This document shows, one piece after another, positions 12,835 to 22,620 of a stretch of DNA of 64,000 bases. Within the stretch, counting starts at the first letter, position 1. Every line of letters begins with the position of its first letter. Position numbers and translations under genes: made by a program. Origin of the DNA: Ceriagrion tenellum (taxonomy: Eukaryota; Arthropoda; Insecta; Odonata; Coenagrionidae); the NCBI GenBank assembly GCA_963169105.1, contig OY720642.1:18408965-18472964 (forward strand), in the 5' to 3' direction. The notes under the pieces were generated by a model, which was not told the origin of the DNA, searched no databases, and saw only the letters and a program-made list of their open reading frames with translations.

Positions 12835-13428
12835 TGAGAGGAAAGAAATTGGGGCAAGTGGATTTCTTCGCCTACCTCGGAAGTACCATCACTTTGAACG
12901 GAAGAAGTACGACGGACATCATGCGAAGAATTGCCTAAGCTAAGAAAGCGCTTATTATGAAATTGCGACTACTGTGCTCGAATAAGATTTGGATACGAAC
13001 GAGAAAACAGTACGTACAAATATCAGCGTGGAGCTTGGCATTCTATGGATCGGATGCATCGAATATGGCAACTGGGAAAAAAGGACTAGAGGCAGTCGAA
13101 AGCTGTAGTTGGAGAAAAATTCTGAAGGTCAAATGGACGGATAAAATATAAAATGAAGAAGTATACAGCAGACTAGAAGAGAAAAGGACCGTATGGAACA
13201 CTATACTGACATGAAGAATCAGATGGATTGAGGCAGAATGGGTTTGTGAAGAAACATATAACTGACGGTAAATTAGAGGGAAAAGTCCCAAGAGGAAGGC
13301 CAAAGGATGAATACGAAGGACAAATAAAGAGGTAAGTACATGAGAATAACTACCAGGGAGTAAGCAAACTAGCAATAGATAGGGAAGGATGGAGGGTTGT
13401 AGTCAACCAATCATTGAACGATCAATGA
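12835..13428 (+). pseudogene. Decayed LINE reverse-transcriptase 3' region
   Basis: Translated in pieces, it shows FFAYLGSTITLNGRSTTDIM, then ALIMKLRLLCSNKIWIRTRK, AWSLAFYGSD, LEAVESCSWRKILKVKWTDK, a GKVPRGRPKDEYEGQIKR segment and DREGWRVVVNQSLNDQ before TGA at 13426-13428. This is the full order of the thumb and tail region of RTE/CR1-group LINE ORF2. Stops at about 12938 and 13150 and several shifts kill it. The N-terminal endonuclease and the catalytic RT motifs are not present. Confidence 0.8.
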
Positions 13429-14090
13429 TGAATTATGGCCATTAGTAAGTTACGAGCACTCACAATGTATTCCTTAAAGTATTAGCCACACAAAGGTGGG
13501 TGTGGGCGCAACGTTTCCTGACCTTAAATACCACTTCATATAATTTCCATAATTCCATGAAGATTAAATCAGCATTTGGTCACCAAGAAACGCCGGACCA
13601 CCGCTCGTTTTCAGGCAACAAATACCCTATACATCAACAAATTGTTAGGATACCGGAACTAGCCTGGGTAATACCTTTACGCAATCACCCGCAAGTGTAT
13701 TATTCCTTGGTGGAATTTCGCGCATCCGAAACATATATAACTGGCATCTTCATTGCAAGTGAAACCTTCAAAGCAGAATTAACATATTTCTGCCAACATC
13801 TGTATTCCACTTCCTTCAACTACATTTCTGTCCGAGAACGACAAGGAAGGATGAACTGAAGGATGAATGTTGTTACGTAACTGTAATACCGATTGTTTCT
13901 TAGTCATAAATCGAGATCTAATACGCTAAAATCAAGCACGAGGCCCGAACCGTGCTTTCTGCCTATATATTTTGCATCGCTGTCGCCCGTATTACCGAAA
14001 TCCTTCAGGGGCCCACGAATTAGTTTTAATGCTAAAATTTGAGGCACGATCGAAAGCAATAGCCGGCCAAGAAAGTTAAAATAGTCAAGG
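13429..14090. other. Unassigned
   Basis: A 119-codon frame at 13500-13859 begins at GTG and matches nothing I recognise. It starts directly after the LINE remnant, so chance or retroelement flank is likelier than a gene. Confidence 0.4.
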
Positions 14091-14770
14091 CAGATGATCA
14101 GGGAGACAGAATGAGAAGAAGGTAGAGCGGAGAATGGACCGGGGGGGGGGGGGAAATGGGGGAATGACTGGAATCGAGAGGAGAGAGAAGCACGATCATG
14201 GGTGGGTGTGATCGCGGAGGTGAGGACGGCGAAGAGGAAGAGGAGGAAGTTGTGCCGAGGGATGGATGGAGAGATGAAAAAGCTCATGTTATGGGAGGGG
14301 TGAAAGGGGAGGGGGGGAGAGGAGGACAAGCGATAAACATGGGGCGAAGGCGGAATAAAGCAAAAAGAGAGAGAGGGAAAGAAGGTATTAAGAGGGTAGA
14401 CGAAGGGGAGGGCGGAAAAAAAGAAAGGACAGGAGAATGAGAGGGAGGAAACTGCGGGCGGGGGTAAGGAAAAAGGATGGAGAAAGGACGGAGGGAGGGA
14501 GGGAGAGAGATCCCGGGGATGGAGGGAGTGGAGGAAGGGAGACCTGCCCTGACGAATGGATCGATACACGAGTGAGACCTCCCCCCTCTCTCTCATCTCC
14601 TCCTCCTTTCCCCCCTTCCCCCTCCCCCCGCGCGCGTGGGTGTGAGAAGCGATGGAGAGAGAATGGAGAGGGAGGGAGGGAGGGAGGGAGGAGGAGAAGG
14701 AGGGTTGGACAGGGCGGGGAAAAGCAGGAGTAGTAGTACCGTGGAGCGACCCAGAGAGAGATAGAGGGTG
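14091..14770 (+). repeat. Strand-asymmetric purine-rich block with G-quadruplex motifs
   Basis: Most of the + strand is A and G, interrupted by a pyrimidine run at about 14577-14635. It includes a run of 13 G at 14141-14153 and GGGAGGGAGGGAGGGAGGG at 14670-14688, a canonical G-quadruplex motif, with a second (GGGA)n near 14490-14505. Long open frames on both strands (up to 294 codons) are rich in Ser/Pro or Arg/Glu/Gly and follow from the composition, so I do not call them genes. Confidence 0.8.
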
Positions 14771-14804
14771 CACGAGTATGCGTGGCAATGTGAAGGGTGG
14801 GGAT

Positions 14805-14875
14805 CAGGTTGATGAGGTGGCTGGAGCAACGCCTTCTCATCCAGAGGGTCCGGGTTCGAATCCCGGACGCGGTGG
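14805..14875 (+). mobile_element. tRNA-like SINE head
   Basis: The run GAGGTGGCTGGAGCAACGCC is followed by TCCGGGTTCGAATCCCGGAC, a perfect B box inside a good T-stem. The A box is poor and no complete cloverleaf forms. It adjoins the purine-rich block on its left. The downstream 150 bases probably include the SINE body, but no second copy was found here. Confidence 0.5.
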
Positions 14876-15373
14876 AAAACCTACGCCGCGTTCCAAAAGC
14901 CGAATTAGCCGGACTGAATAATCCCCACATTCCGGGAGGTGACATCACGATTTCAACATTTGGACCAACTTCACGACCAAGAAAGGTCTGGTACTGGCTA
15001 GTTAGAGATCGGCTTACTAGCCATCCGTACTAGTTGTACTAATCCACCATGGCGTCCGCTAAGGCTAGGGTTGCAAACTTCGGGAGAACTAATTTGAATG
15101 CATGTTAATTAATCCTGACATTATTTTAGCATAATAACTGCCAATATGTTCCTCCGTGACCTGATTAACTTTTATTTGCGAGCATAATTTCATTTCTAGG
15201 CGCTCTCACGAGATTTGACAAGGTGACGGCTAGCATCATATATTTGTTGGATTTACTTTTCGACCACATTAAAGTACAAGTACAGCTAGTTGCCCATTTT
15301 ACTTCGCAAGTATCGTATTCAAGTTTCAATCGAGAATGTTGCGGAGATTTTCCCATTTCATCTAAGTTTTGGA

Positions 15374-15394
15374 AACACACACACACGCACACTC
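15374..15394. repeat. Short (AC)n tract
   Basis: ACACACACACACGCACACTC at 15374-15393. Flanking DNA is unassigned. Confidence 0.8.
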
Positions 15395-15504
15395 ATAGAA
15401 ACATATTAACAATGATTCCGAGGCCGTTGGGCTAATGATAGGATAGAATAAAACAGTGGTCCCCCACTTAAGGATCATCGTCAATGATTTAAGGACGCGA
15501 GAAA

Positions 15505-15682
15505 GGGGGTCGGTGTGTTGCCTATGATCCTGGTTCGAATTTCGGAAATAACGTACACTTTCAGCGGAATATAGAGTCCCACTTGGGAGCGAGAACCTCA
15601 AGTGCCGCACACAGTCCGTCGGAGTTGGCGTGAAACTGTGCTCCCCTTGGCGCCGTTCATCAGCGAGAATGATGCCTATCCA
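15505..15682 (+). mobile_element. tRNA-headed SINE, family B
   Basis: The head is GGGGGTCGGTGTGTTGCCTA with B box GGTTCGAATTTCGG. The body contains GTCCGTCGGAGTTGGCGTGA and CTCCCCTTGGCGCCGTTCAT. It matches the copies near 6.2, 44.3 and 45.2 kb in the same order. The A box is degenerate, and a 3' end with target duplication could not be fixed. Confidence 0.6.
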
Positions 15683-16096
15683 CTTACGGTTCAATGCCGA
15701 AATATTTCCCCCCTTGTCGTTCTACCCACCCACCCTTGATGGCTCAAATGGCAGGAATTCTCCCCTCCGAAAAATACCAAACAAAACTGGTTATGTTCCC
15801 TCCTCATTATTCTTCCCAATCCCACGATCTCTCCCATTAATGCACCTGATCCCATTTAATCTGTTCCTAATAACTCATCCTTTGGACTTCCTCTCCTATT
15901 TTCTCCTCTATATTCCGTCCCACATTTCGTTGAAAAAATCAGCTCCGATGGATACTTGCTGATTTACATTAGGTCTATGGTGCGATGATGCCAATAGCGG
16001 CAAGCAATGTAGCTTATTGCTAATGCCCTTCACTTACTGCAACCCTCGGAGTCTTCCAATTGCCAAATATGACTCCCTATAGTACCTGAAATCAAA
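15683..16096. other. No recognised feature
   Basis: Pyrimidine-rich on the + strand at 15700-15930. The 110-codon frame is composition-driven. Confidence 0.5.
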
Positions 16097-16453
16097 AGTG
16101 GGAGCACCTAGAGACTCGGAGGCTACACGCTAGGCTTAGGTTGTTTGATAAATTCAGAACTGATATTATTCAGAGCGACATAGAGTATATTATTATGACT
16201 CCTCACTACATATCTAGGTCTGACAGATGCGATAAAATAAGAGAGATCAGGCTGCCGATCAGATAGGTACAAAAACTCGTTCTTTCCGCGAACAATAGGC
16301 GATCATAATAAAAACTCAGCTCCACTAAATACACTCCTGTAATTCATGTCACCATTCCATCTCCACAAACTTACACCTTTACACGGCTGGTGACCTAACG
16401 GCCCCTGCCACACGCCCATGCGGCGGCTCGCAGGGTATTATGTAGATGTAGAA
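16097..16453 (+). mobile_element. 3' end of the same non-LTR element, copy 2
   Basis: It is co-linear with the 10.3-10.7 kb copy from GTGGGAGC to the TGTAGATGTAGA tail and more severely truncated at the 5' end. The encoded tail reads LETRRLHARLRLFDKFRTD, then shifts frame near 16250 through a one-base indel. It keeps the same 3' end, CGGCTCGCAGGGTATTATGT. Confidence 0.8.
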
Positions 16454-16599
16454 TTTAGCGCGGTATTGGACACTGTCACCCAAGTGACCGGATGGCGAGC
16501 ACATGGAGACTATGTTTAGCAACAGTGTTCACCATAAGGCCTATACAATCAACTAAATGTGGAACGCTCTACAGTAGGTTTCTATGAAAGTAACCAAAC

Positions 16600-17020
16600 C
16601 GCGGGGAGCAGAGGTGGTGGGGAGCGGAGGGGAGGAGAGCATAAAAGAGGAGATGAAAGGAAAAGAGTGAGAGAAACGGAGACGAGCAAAACTCCTTCAT
16701 TATTTCATCTCTTTTCGGAGCGACACGAATGAGGATTGGACATGACTCAGAACGCGACGAGAGGGTGGTTGGGAGGCGGGGGCTAGGTGGCGGGGGGGGG
16801 GAAGGGTTGGAAAAACGAGAATTGGAAGAATGGGAATGTGCTCCACGAGGGGAATGCTCTCTCCGGCTGGCGCGGGAAGGGGCGGGAGGTGGGGGCGGGT
16901 CGGGGGCGTGTAAGAAGGGGTGGTGGAGGAGGGGGCACCCAAGCTGGGGAACGGATCAAGGTGGGAGCGGCAAGGGTGTCTGTGGGGGCTGGGAGACGGG
17001 GAACGGCACTCTTATTTATC
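16600..17020 (+). repeat. G-rich low-complexity block
   Basis: The + strand is G-rich, with a G run at 16792-16801 and clustered GGGGGCGGG motifs near 16885-16910 that could form G-quadruplexes. Overlapping open frames on both strands are Gly- or Pro-rich and are explained by composition. Confidence 0.7.
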
Positions 17021-17849
17021 TGATTATCATTTTCCTGGCCGGGATTGATGGAGCAAGTGCACTGTGCACGGGAGGTAGGCTCACGTCTGAAGAGGTGCCG
17101 ACGTAGGCTATCTACTTCAGAAAATGTTACGGGTACACCGTACGATTCAGTTAATAGGCGTGGTATTTCAATTTTACGCCATAAGATGGCAAAGCGAGCT
17201 CCCATACACGTTCAGCACGAACCGACACAGGGTGCGGGCGTATGCGCTTTTCAAAATATACGAATGACAAGGGAAACTGCCGAGTAACAACTCAGCCTGC
17301 TTCACTATAAATATACACAAAGAAATGTTTGCCATTTAGATTTATATTGTTTACCACAGTTACCAACGTTGCTTTCTTAAAAAATAAAAAACATTTATTT
17401 ATACTTCATTTTGTCCATTAGTTTCTGTCTCTTTCCCCAAAGTTTTAGCCCTTTTGTATAGGCTTTTCAATTAGCAGTCTAATTAACTTATAAAAAACAC
17501 TGAAAATACACAATTTTAAACGGAAACAGGCAAACAGAAAAAGAGGGGCTTACACGCAACAACGCTGTTTCCTGTACCTTCGTTGTTCACTGGGAATTTT
17601 TCCATACTTGTATTTTCTTTTTTTTTTCGTTAAACACATTACATAATTATTCATGTCGCGCAACGATAAGCAAGAGCGATCTCTTCAAAGTTATGAAATA
17701 AAATTCATATGAGTATCAGGTTGACACGGAGTGCATAAATGAAACCCCGCGTCGCATACACAGAACTGGCAGAAGCAATGAAATTAAAGAGACGCATTGC
17801 CGAACTAAGAGGAGCAAGAATTCCTCCTTCCCACGAAACATTACCGAAG
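17021..17849. other. No recognised feature
   Basis: Mixed-composition DNA, AT-rich from 17290. No supported gene or repeat. Confidence 0.5.
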
Positions 17850-17925
17850 TGGATCGAGTTGGTGTGATGGCACCGACTTCCAATTCCGGATGACCAGATC
17901 GAACCTCGGAGACGGAGGAGCTTAT
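17850..17925 (+). mobile_element. Possible tRNA-like SINE head
   Basis: GATCGAGTTGGTGTGATGGC resembles the family B head, and CAGATCGAACCTCGG is a weak B box. The region is short and decayed, with no recognisable body. Confidence 0.3.
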
Positions 17926-17990
17926 GCGGTAGAAACGCGAGCTCTACTTGGCGGGGGTGGATGGAGAACATTTGAAGTGTCGTTCTCCGT

Positions 17991-18098
17991 CACTTAAAAC
18001 TTTTAAATCCCGACCTAGGTTTCGATTGCCTTGCAATCATTTTCAAATTCATTTGCAAGGCAATCGAAACCTAGGTAGGGAATTTAAAGTTTTAAGTG
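17991..18098. repeat. 46-bp-arm hairpin repeat
   Basis: The arms 17991-18036 and 18053-18098 pair at 43 of 46 positions around a 16-base loop. Key matching blocks are CACTTAAAACTTT, CCTAGGTTTCGATTGCCTTG and their complements. It is either a small foldback element or a structured tail of an unknown transposon. A chance 68-codon frame lies over it. Confidence 0.65.
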
Positions 18099-18369
18099 TG
18101 GAATATACTAAGAGATTTTTCTTTTTCGTCATGTCTGCGGTAACATTCCACTAAGTTACTCCTTCAACCATTATGTTTGAATTTCAGTCGGCTCCTCAAC
18201 TAACCAACCATGCTTCACCGACTAAAAAAAAACGAGTGTCATATCAAGACATCGCATCAAAATATATATTTTTTCGCTCTTTCCCCTCCGAAACTCCCCA
18301 GTCCTATTCCGCGGCTGGAGTCCTCATTCGTCGCTGGTGTTCCAACACACCCAATTCGAAAGTAGATAT

Positions 18370-18840
18370 GAGAATGTAGATGTAAATATCCGGGCCAAGG
18401 TGACGCGTGCGAGGAACACTCATCGCGGGGGAGTGGGTGCGATCGACGGTGCGGTGAGGCCAACACGCCCCGAGGACCGCCCACCCACCCACCCTACCAC
18501 CCCCGACACAGACACACACGAGAGCGGTCCAAGGCCGGTCAACCACGCCCCGATCGCAGGTCGTGTCCGGAGAGATAAAGAGGGGGAGGAGGAGGAAGAG
18601 GACAGGAGTGCGAGAGAGGATGGGGGCTCAGAATGGAGGGGGCGCGATGGACGGCGCCACCGAAGGGGCTCGGGGGGGGAGGGGGAGAAGGGGGGGTTAC
18701 GAGGATTGAGGCGCAGGCGTGAAGGTAGGGGCAGTCGGGGTCATGCCCCGTGCCGGACACCGAGAGAGGAGACGACGCACAGCGGTCTCGGCGAGAGATA
18801 CTGTGCCAGGCCGAAACTAGGGAACTTCGTCAGATTCCCG
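18370..18840. other. CpG-rich block, possible promoter or unmethylated island
   Basis: CG dinucleotides are dense compared with the AT-rich surroundings. The block includes C-rich CCCACCCACCCACC near 18480-18494 and G/A-rich runs at 18580-18690. A 201-codon + frame crosses it, rich in Arg/Gly/Glu and without a recognisable domain. A first exon of an unseen gene is possible, but nothing downstream supports it before the TTAA elements. Confidence 0.35.
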
Positions 18841-18855
18841 CGGGAATTACCACCA

Positions 18856-19096
18856 TTAACCCTTAGAGTGCGGCATGACGTAATATCACGTCATGGTTGT
18901 CTTTACTCTGGTGCTGATGACGTGATATCACGTCATGGGTAACGTGAGTGTTCCAGCTTGCACTGGGGAGCCTAGCGAAAGTTCCCTAGTGAAAGCTGGA
19001 GCACTCACGGTACCAATGACGTGATATCACGTCATCAGCACCAGCATAAAGACAACCATAACGTGATATAACGTCATGCCGCAGTCAAAGGATTAA
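18856..19096. mobile_element. TTAA-flanked foldback element with nested TGACGT palindromes
   Basis: A long inverted repeat occupies 18860-19092 between TTAA at 18856-18859 and TTAA at 19093-19096. The outer ends are CCCTTAGAGTGCGGCATGAC and, on the other strand, TCCTTTGACTGCGGCATGAC. Each arm carries two 20-bp palindromes. The inner ones, 18917-18936 and 19016-19035, are both exactly ATGACGTGATATCACGTCAT. The outer ones, 18875-18894 and 19058-19077, are near copies. The ends and TTAA target fit a piggyBac-like non-autonomous element. There is no coding part. The right TTAA is shared with the adjoining MITE. Confidence 0.75.
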
Positions 19097-19648
19097 GGTA
19101 GTCCGAGCGAGATAGTTCCCTGGTCATAATAGAGACCATACTCGAATTATACGTTTTAATTACACCAGCTGTAGGGCACATCAATTAAATATTGCATTAT
19201 TAATGGTGCAATAATATAGTTTTATATGACAGAAATTGTAGGTAATTAAATGAAAACATCTTAATAAGTCTTTAACTTGACTCATTTTTTTCGCGCGGTG
19301 CGTTTGAAACTCCTTCAAAACGGAAGGTTTTTTCTGATACCCAAGAACCTACTCTGGTGACAATATGATTAATTTTCAAAAATAGTTGAGAAAGCATACA
19401 AACTACACGCTGCTAGTTTTTTTACATCTAAGTGTTAGAAATACCTCATTTTGTAAATAATGTCTCACTGAAATGCATACACGTACCATTTCCCATGTAA
19501 AAGGGTTAGTATTACTTGGCAAATATCTCCCAAAGTAATGAGGTAAGGGGTAAAATTTTTGGTGTCATTGGATAGGTGAGATATTTTCCTTTAAAATGAG
19601 ACCAAATTCATTGATTTCTAAGTAAAATGGTTTGTCGCTCGAACTACC
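19097..19648 (+). mobile_element. TTAA-flanked MITE, copy 1 of 3
   Basis: The element begins GGTAGTCCGAGCGA after TTAA (19093-19096) and ends TCGCTCGAACTACC before TTCA, which looks like a decayed TTAA. It is about 552 bp, aligned over its full length with the copies at 36775 and 52804. The interior has the landmarks GACTCATTTTTTTCGCGCGG and ATACCCAAGAACCTACT. There is no open frame. Its left TTAA is also the right TTAA of the foldback element. Confidence 0.8.
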
Positions 19649-19818
19649 TTCACTAATGTTCAGAAGCAGCCAATGCATTGTAACCATTAAACCGAAGTGA
19701 AATTATAGCCTCCATGCAACCACGACAATTCTATATGAATGAGCATCCGTCGAATAATGGTAATTTTACGATCACGAGATAAAAGTGAGCCTGGACCAGG
19801 AACCGAACCACTGACCTC

Positions 19819-20035
19819 TGTCTGACGTCAGCGTTGACCAATACCCTACTCTAGCTTCGTAAACTCTGTGGCATTTTATGCGTATTTCATAAGCGTATGA
19901 AAATATTCAGGCGATTTTTGCTACGTTTAGTTTTCACTGATGAGGAGCTAACGACAGATATAAGCATTAAATCAAGAGGAATTGAAGGAAGGGGCCTCTA
20001 TAGCGAGGCTAAGGAGTATGCTCTGAATAGGAAAT
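19819..20035 (+). repeat. 217-bp direct repeat, copy 1
   Basis: The segment from TGTCTGACGTCAGCG to GAATAGGAAAT recurs at 20935-21151 in the same orientation and identical length, with about five substitutions. A GAACCGAACCACTGACC motif resembling an antisense B box lies just upstream in this copy only. No open frame. Confidence 0.8.
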
Positions 20036-20934
20036 GATTGGGGCTGCAGGGAACCGCTCATTGGATAAAAATACTAATAATTGTCGAATGTACGACAAAC
20101 TGTTAAAAATGCCATTCTTGGCGATTATTCTTATTATAAATTTCGCACAATCGTTTATTCCCAAATCGGGCGAGTAATCATTCCAATGTTACTACGAAAA
20201 TATGGCATATCCAAATGGAGAATAAAGTAGTCTAATACCAAGGAGTGGCGCCAGATTTTTTCGTAAAACTTAATATCCCTCCGATGTTGAGACAATGCCT
20301 AGCTGTAATGAAGTAGAGAACAAAACAATGAATGAAAAACAAAAACCGTAACTATCTTACAGTACATCCATCCCACAATTCTCCCATCCCATAGCACCCT
20401 ATAATCCCATAGTTCTCCGTTTATAAAGGAGACCTAATGAGGATAAATGCGGCAGCATGAGAAATGAGGACGGGGAACATTGAGAGATCTAAGCGAGATC
20501 TAGAAGTGATTTTTACAGATGAAAAAGTAATTTTTACATGCTGCCTCTATAAACAGAGTTCGTGGAATGATCTCAAACTATAAGGACGAACATTTAACTA
20601 GCAAGACTAAATAAATGAGAGCCCATAAATATATAAACAAGAAAGATTTTTAAAAGTTGATACACGGAACACGGCCAGTTCCTAAAAACTCCTCTCTCAG
20701 GTAAACCGCATATGAATAGTTTTGCGTCTGAAGTCCACGTCGCGGTCCTGGACGTAAAGAGCAAGGAGATTATGAAATCACTCCGCAGGAGCAGCTGCAA
20801 GTACTGCTAAACGCTACAAACTGTACCTGATTAAATAAATTAAAAAACTCACAGTCAGCCCTAATAAAGATGCCAATGATAATGAAGTTCGCATATAAAG
20901 TGGGTAGTTTGCGTTAAAACCTTGGGACTTGATA

Positions 20935-21151
20935 TGTCTGACGTCAGCGCTGACCAATACCCTACTCTAGCTTCGTAAACTCTGTGGCATTTTATGCGTA
21001 TTTCATAAGCGTATGAAAATATTCAGGCGATTTTTGCTACGTTTAGTTTTTACTGATGAGGAGCTAGCGACAGATATATGCATTAAATCAAGAGGAATTG
21101 ACGGAAGGGGCCTCTATAGCGAGGCTAAGGAGTATGCTCTGAATAGGAAAT
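20935..21151 (+). repeat. 217-bp direct repeat, copy 2
   Basis: It matches 19819-20035 with substitutions such as GCGTTG/GCGCTG and GAAGG/GACGG. The spacing start to start is 1116 bases. The flanks on both sides differ from copy 1, so this is dispersal of a 217-bp unit or a partial duplication, not a tandem array. Confidence 0.8.
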
Positions 21152-22546
21152 TCAAATGACAAAATAAAACACACAATTAGATAAATTCAAGTACTTAACA
21201 CAGAGGCTCTTTTCGCAATTATTTTATACATTTCCATGTGAATTAAAATGTGGCCTAAAAGCTTACACTGGTTCTGATGAGAGATGAAAAACAGTTTTAC
21301 CGCAAATAACCACACTGCCATATACATAATGCTAACAATAGGTTTAGGCAATTTTAAGAATGGTATCGATGAAAAACTGAGGAAGGTTCTTGTCTCTAAG
21401 CGGTAAGATAACACAGGAAAGATATAATTCGTAAACAAATCTCTTCAATAAAAAGAGCAGAATATGCTATCAATAAAAAACTTTTCTTTCAAGTTTACAC
21501 ACCATAAAACATGGATACCAATTTGGCTACATTAAATATCTGCGAGATCGAACAGCCGTGATTCTACAATGTAAGTCATATTTAAGCAACCGGTAATTAG
21601 TACATTTGGACATGCCCAGCATGGGTAGATGAACTAAAAATCCAGTGGACTTCATGAAATCTTATGAGCAATGGAGTTGCACATAATACAAATAAACTAG
21701 TACGATTAACATCAACGCTCAGTGACCATTAAGACGGTTCAAAGTACGAATCATTACTCCCGGCTTTCACTGCTGGCGCTAGAAATCATTATAAAATCAA
21801 TAGCAGATATATTCAACTCTTGCGTAATGAATATGATTTCACATTCAGATGCGCGATCTTTCAAACACAACAAAAAATCGCTTCAGGTATTGAATAAAAG
21901 CCGCAGGATATTCTTCACAGGTTTCATCTTTGAAACATGTCAACATATAACTGGACAACAGATAAGACATGCGGACAGAAATGAATCGAAAATAACGATT
22001 TGACCCAGCCTTATGGAACCTAAGTATTTCGATCGACGCTGAACCAGAATTAATTTGAAGGAACACGTAGGAGAAGTTCTTCATTACAGTTGGAGCGAAA
22101 CTCACTGTTCCAGTACACATTCTCAAATTTTGTTACAGGCCAAATTATGAAAACCTTCGAGTACAGCGGATAAATCAAAAATAAGGGTCGGGAAAGAGAT
22201 ACACTAGTCGTTTGCCGAAATTAAGATGCGGTACTTACAGGGCTTTTTTTTACACCGGATACCGCGCCATTTAGGACTGTTTTAGTTACTGTTCTATTCC
22301 GCAAATCTTCTACCAGGAGTTTTGGACTGAAAGACGATTCTTTTAATTTCTAGAGCGAAATAATATTCTTCGTACAACACTTTTCTCCGAAACAAAAAAA
22401 AATCAGCAGAATAAAAGTTTCGCTTCCAACTAAAGCGACACGAAATATTTAGTCTCATTTTCGGTAGTGATCAATGCAAAAATTATCATACACGATTTAA
22501 AATCAATATCCAGGGAATTACATTTCCAATACGGTGATTCAAAGAA
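21152..22546. other. No recognised feature
   Basis: AT-rich with chance frames up to 93 codons on both strands at 21722-22126. No domain or splice signal pair was found. Confidence 0.5.
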
Positions 22547-22620
22547 TGGACTAGCTGAGCACAGTTCAGCGCATGCGAACCTGCAACCCGAAAGGCATGA
22601 GAATCGATTCTCACTTGGGA
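22547..22620 (+). mobile_element. Possible tRNA-like SINE head
   Basis: GGACTAGCTGAGCACAGTTC resembles an A-box region and GAGAATCGATTCTCAC a B-box arm, at a spacing typical of tRNA-derived SINEs. A 162-codon open frame runs through it, which is better explained as chance. Confidence 0.35.

Noticed and set aside
14805..14875. Functional tRNA gene
   Set aside because: The B box and T-stem are perfect, but the D arm, anticodon arm and acceptor stem do not form, as expected for a SINE head.
13904..14948. Long minus-strand frames of 186 and 294 codons
   Set aside because: They lie on the complement of a purine-rich low-complexity tract and encode Ser/Pro/Leu-rich sequence with no domain; neighbouring frames on the other strand are equally open.
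18337..18942. 201-codon + strand frame
   Set aside because: Composition-driven Arg/Gly/Glu sequence in a CpG-rich block that runs into the foldback transposon; no splice or domain support.
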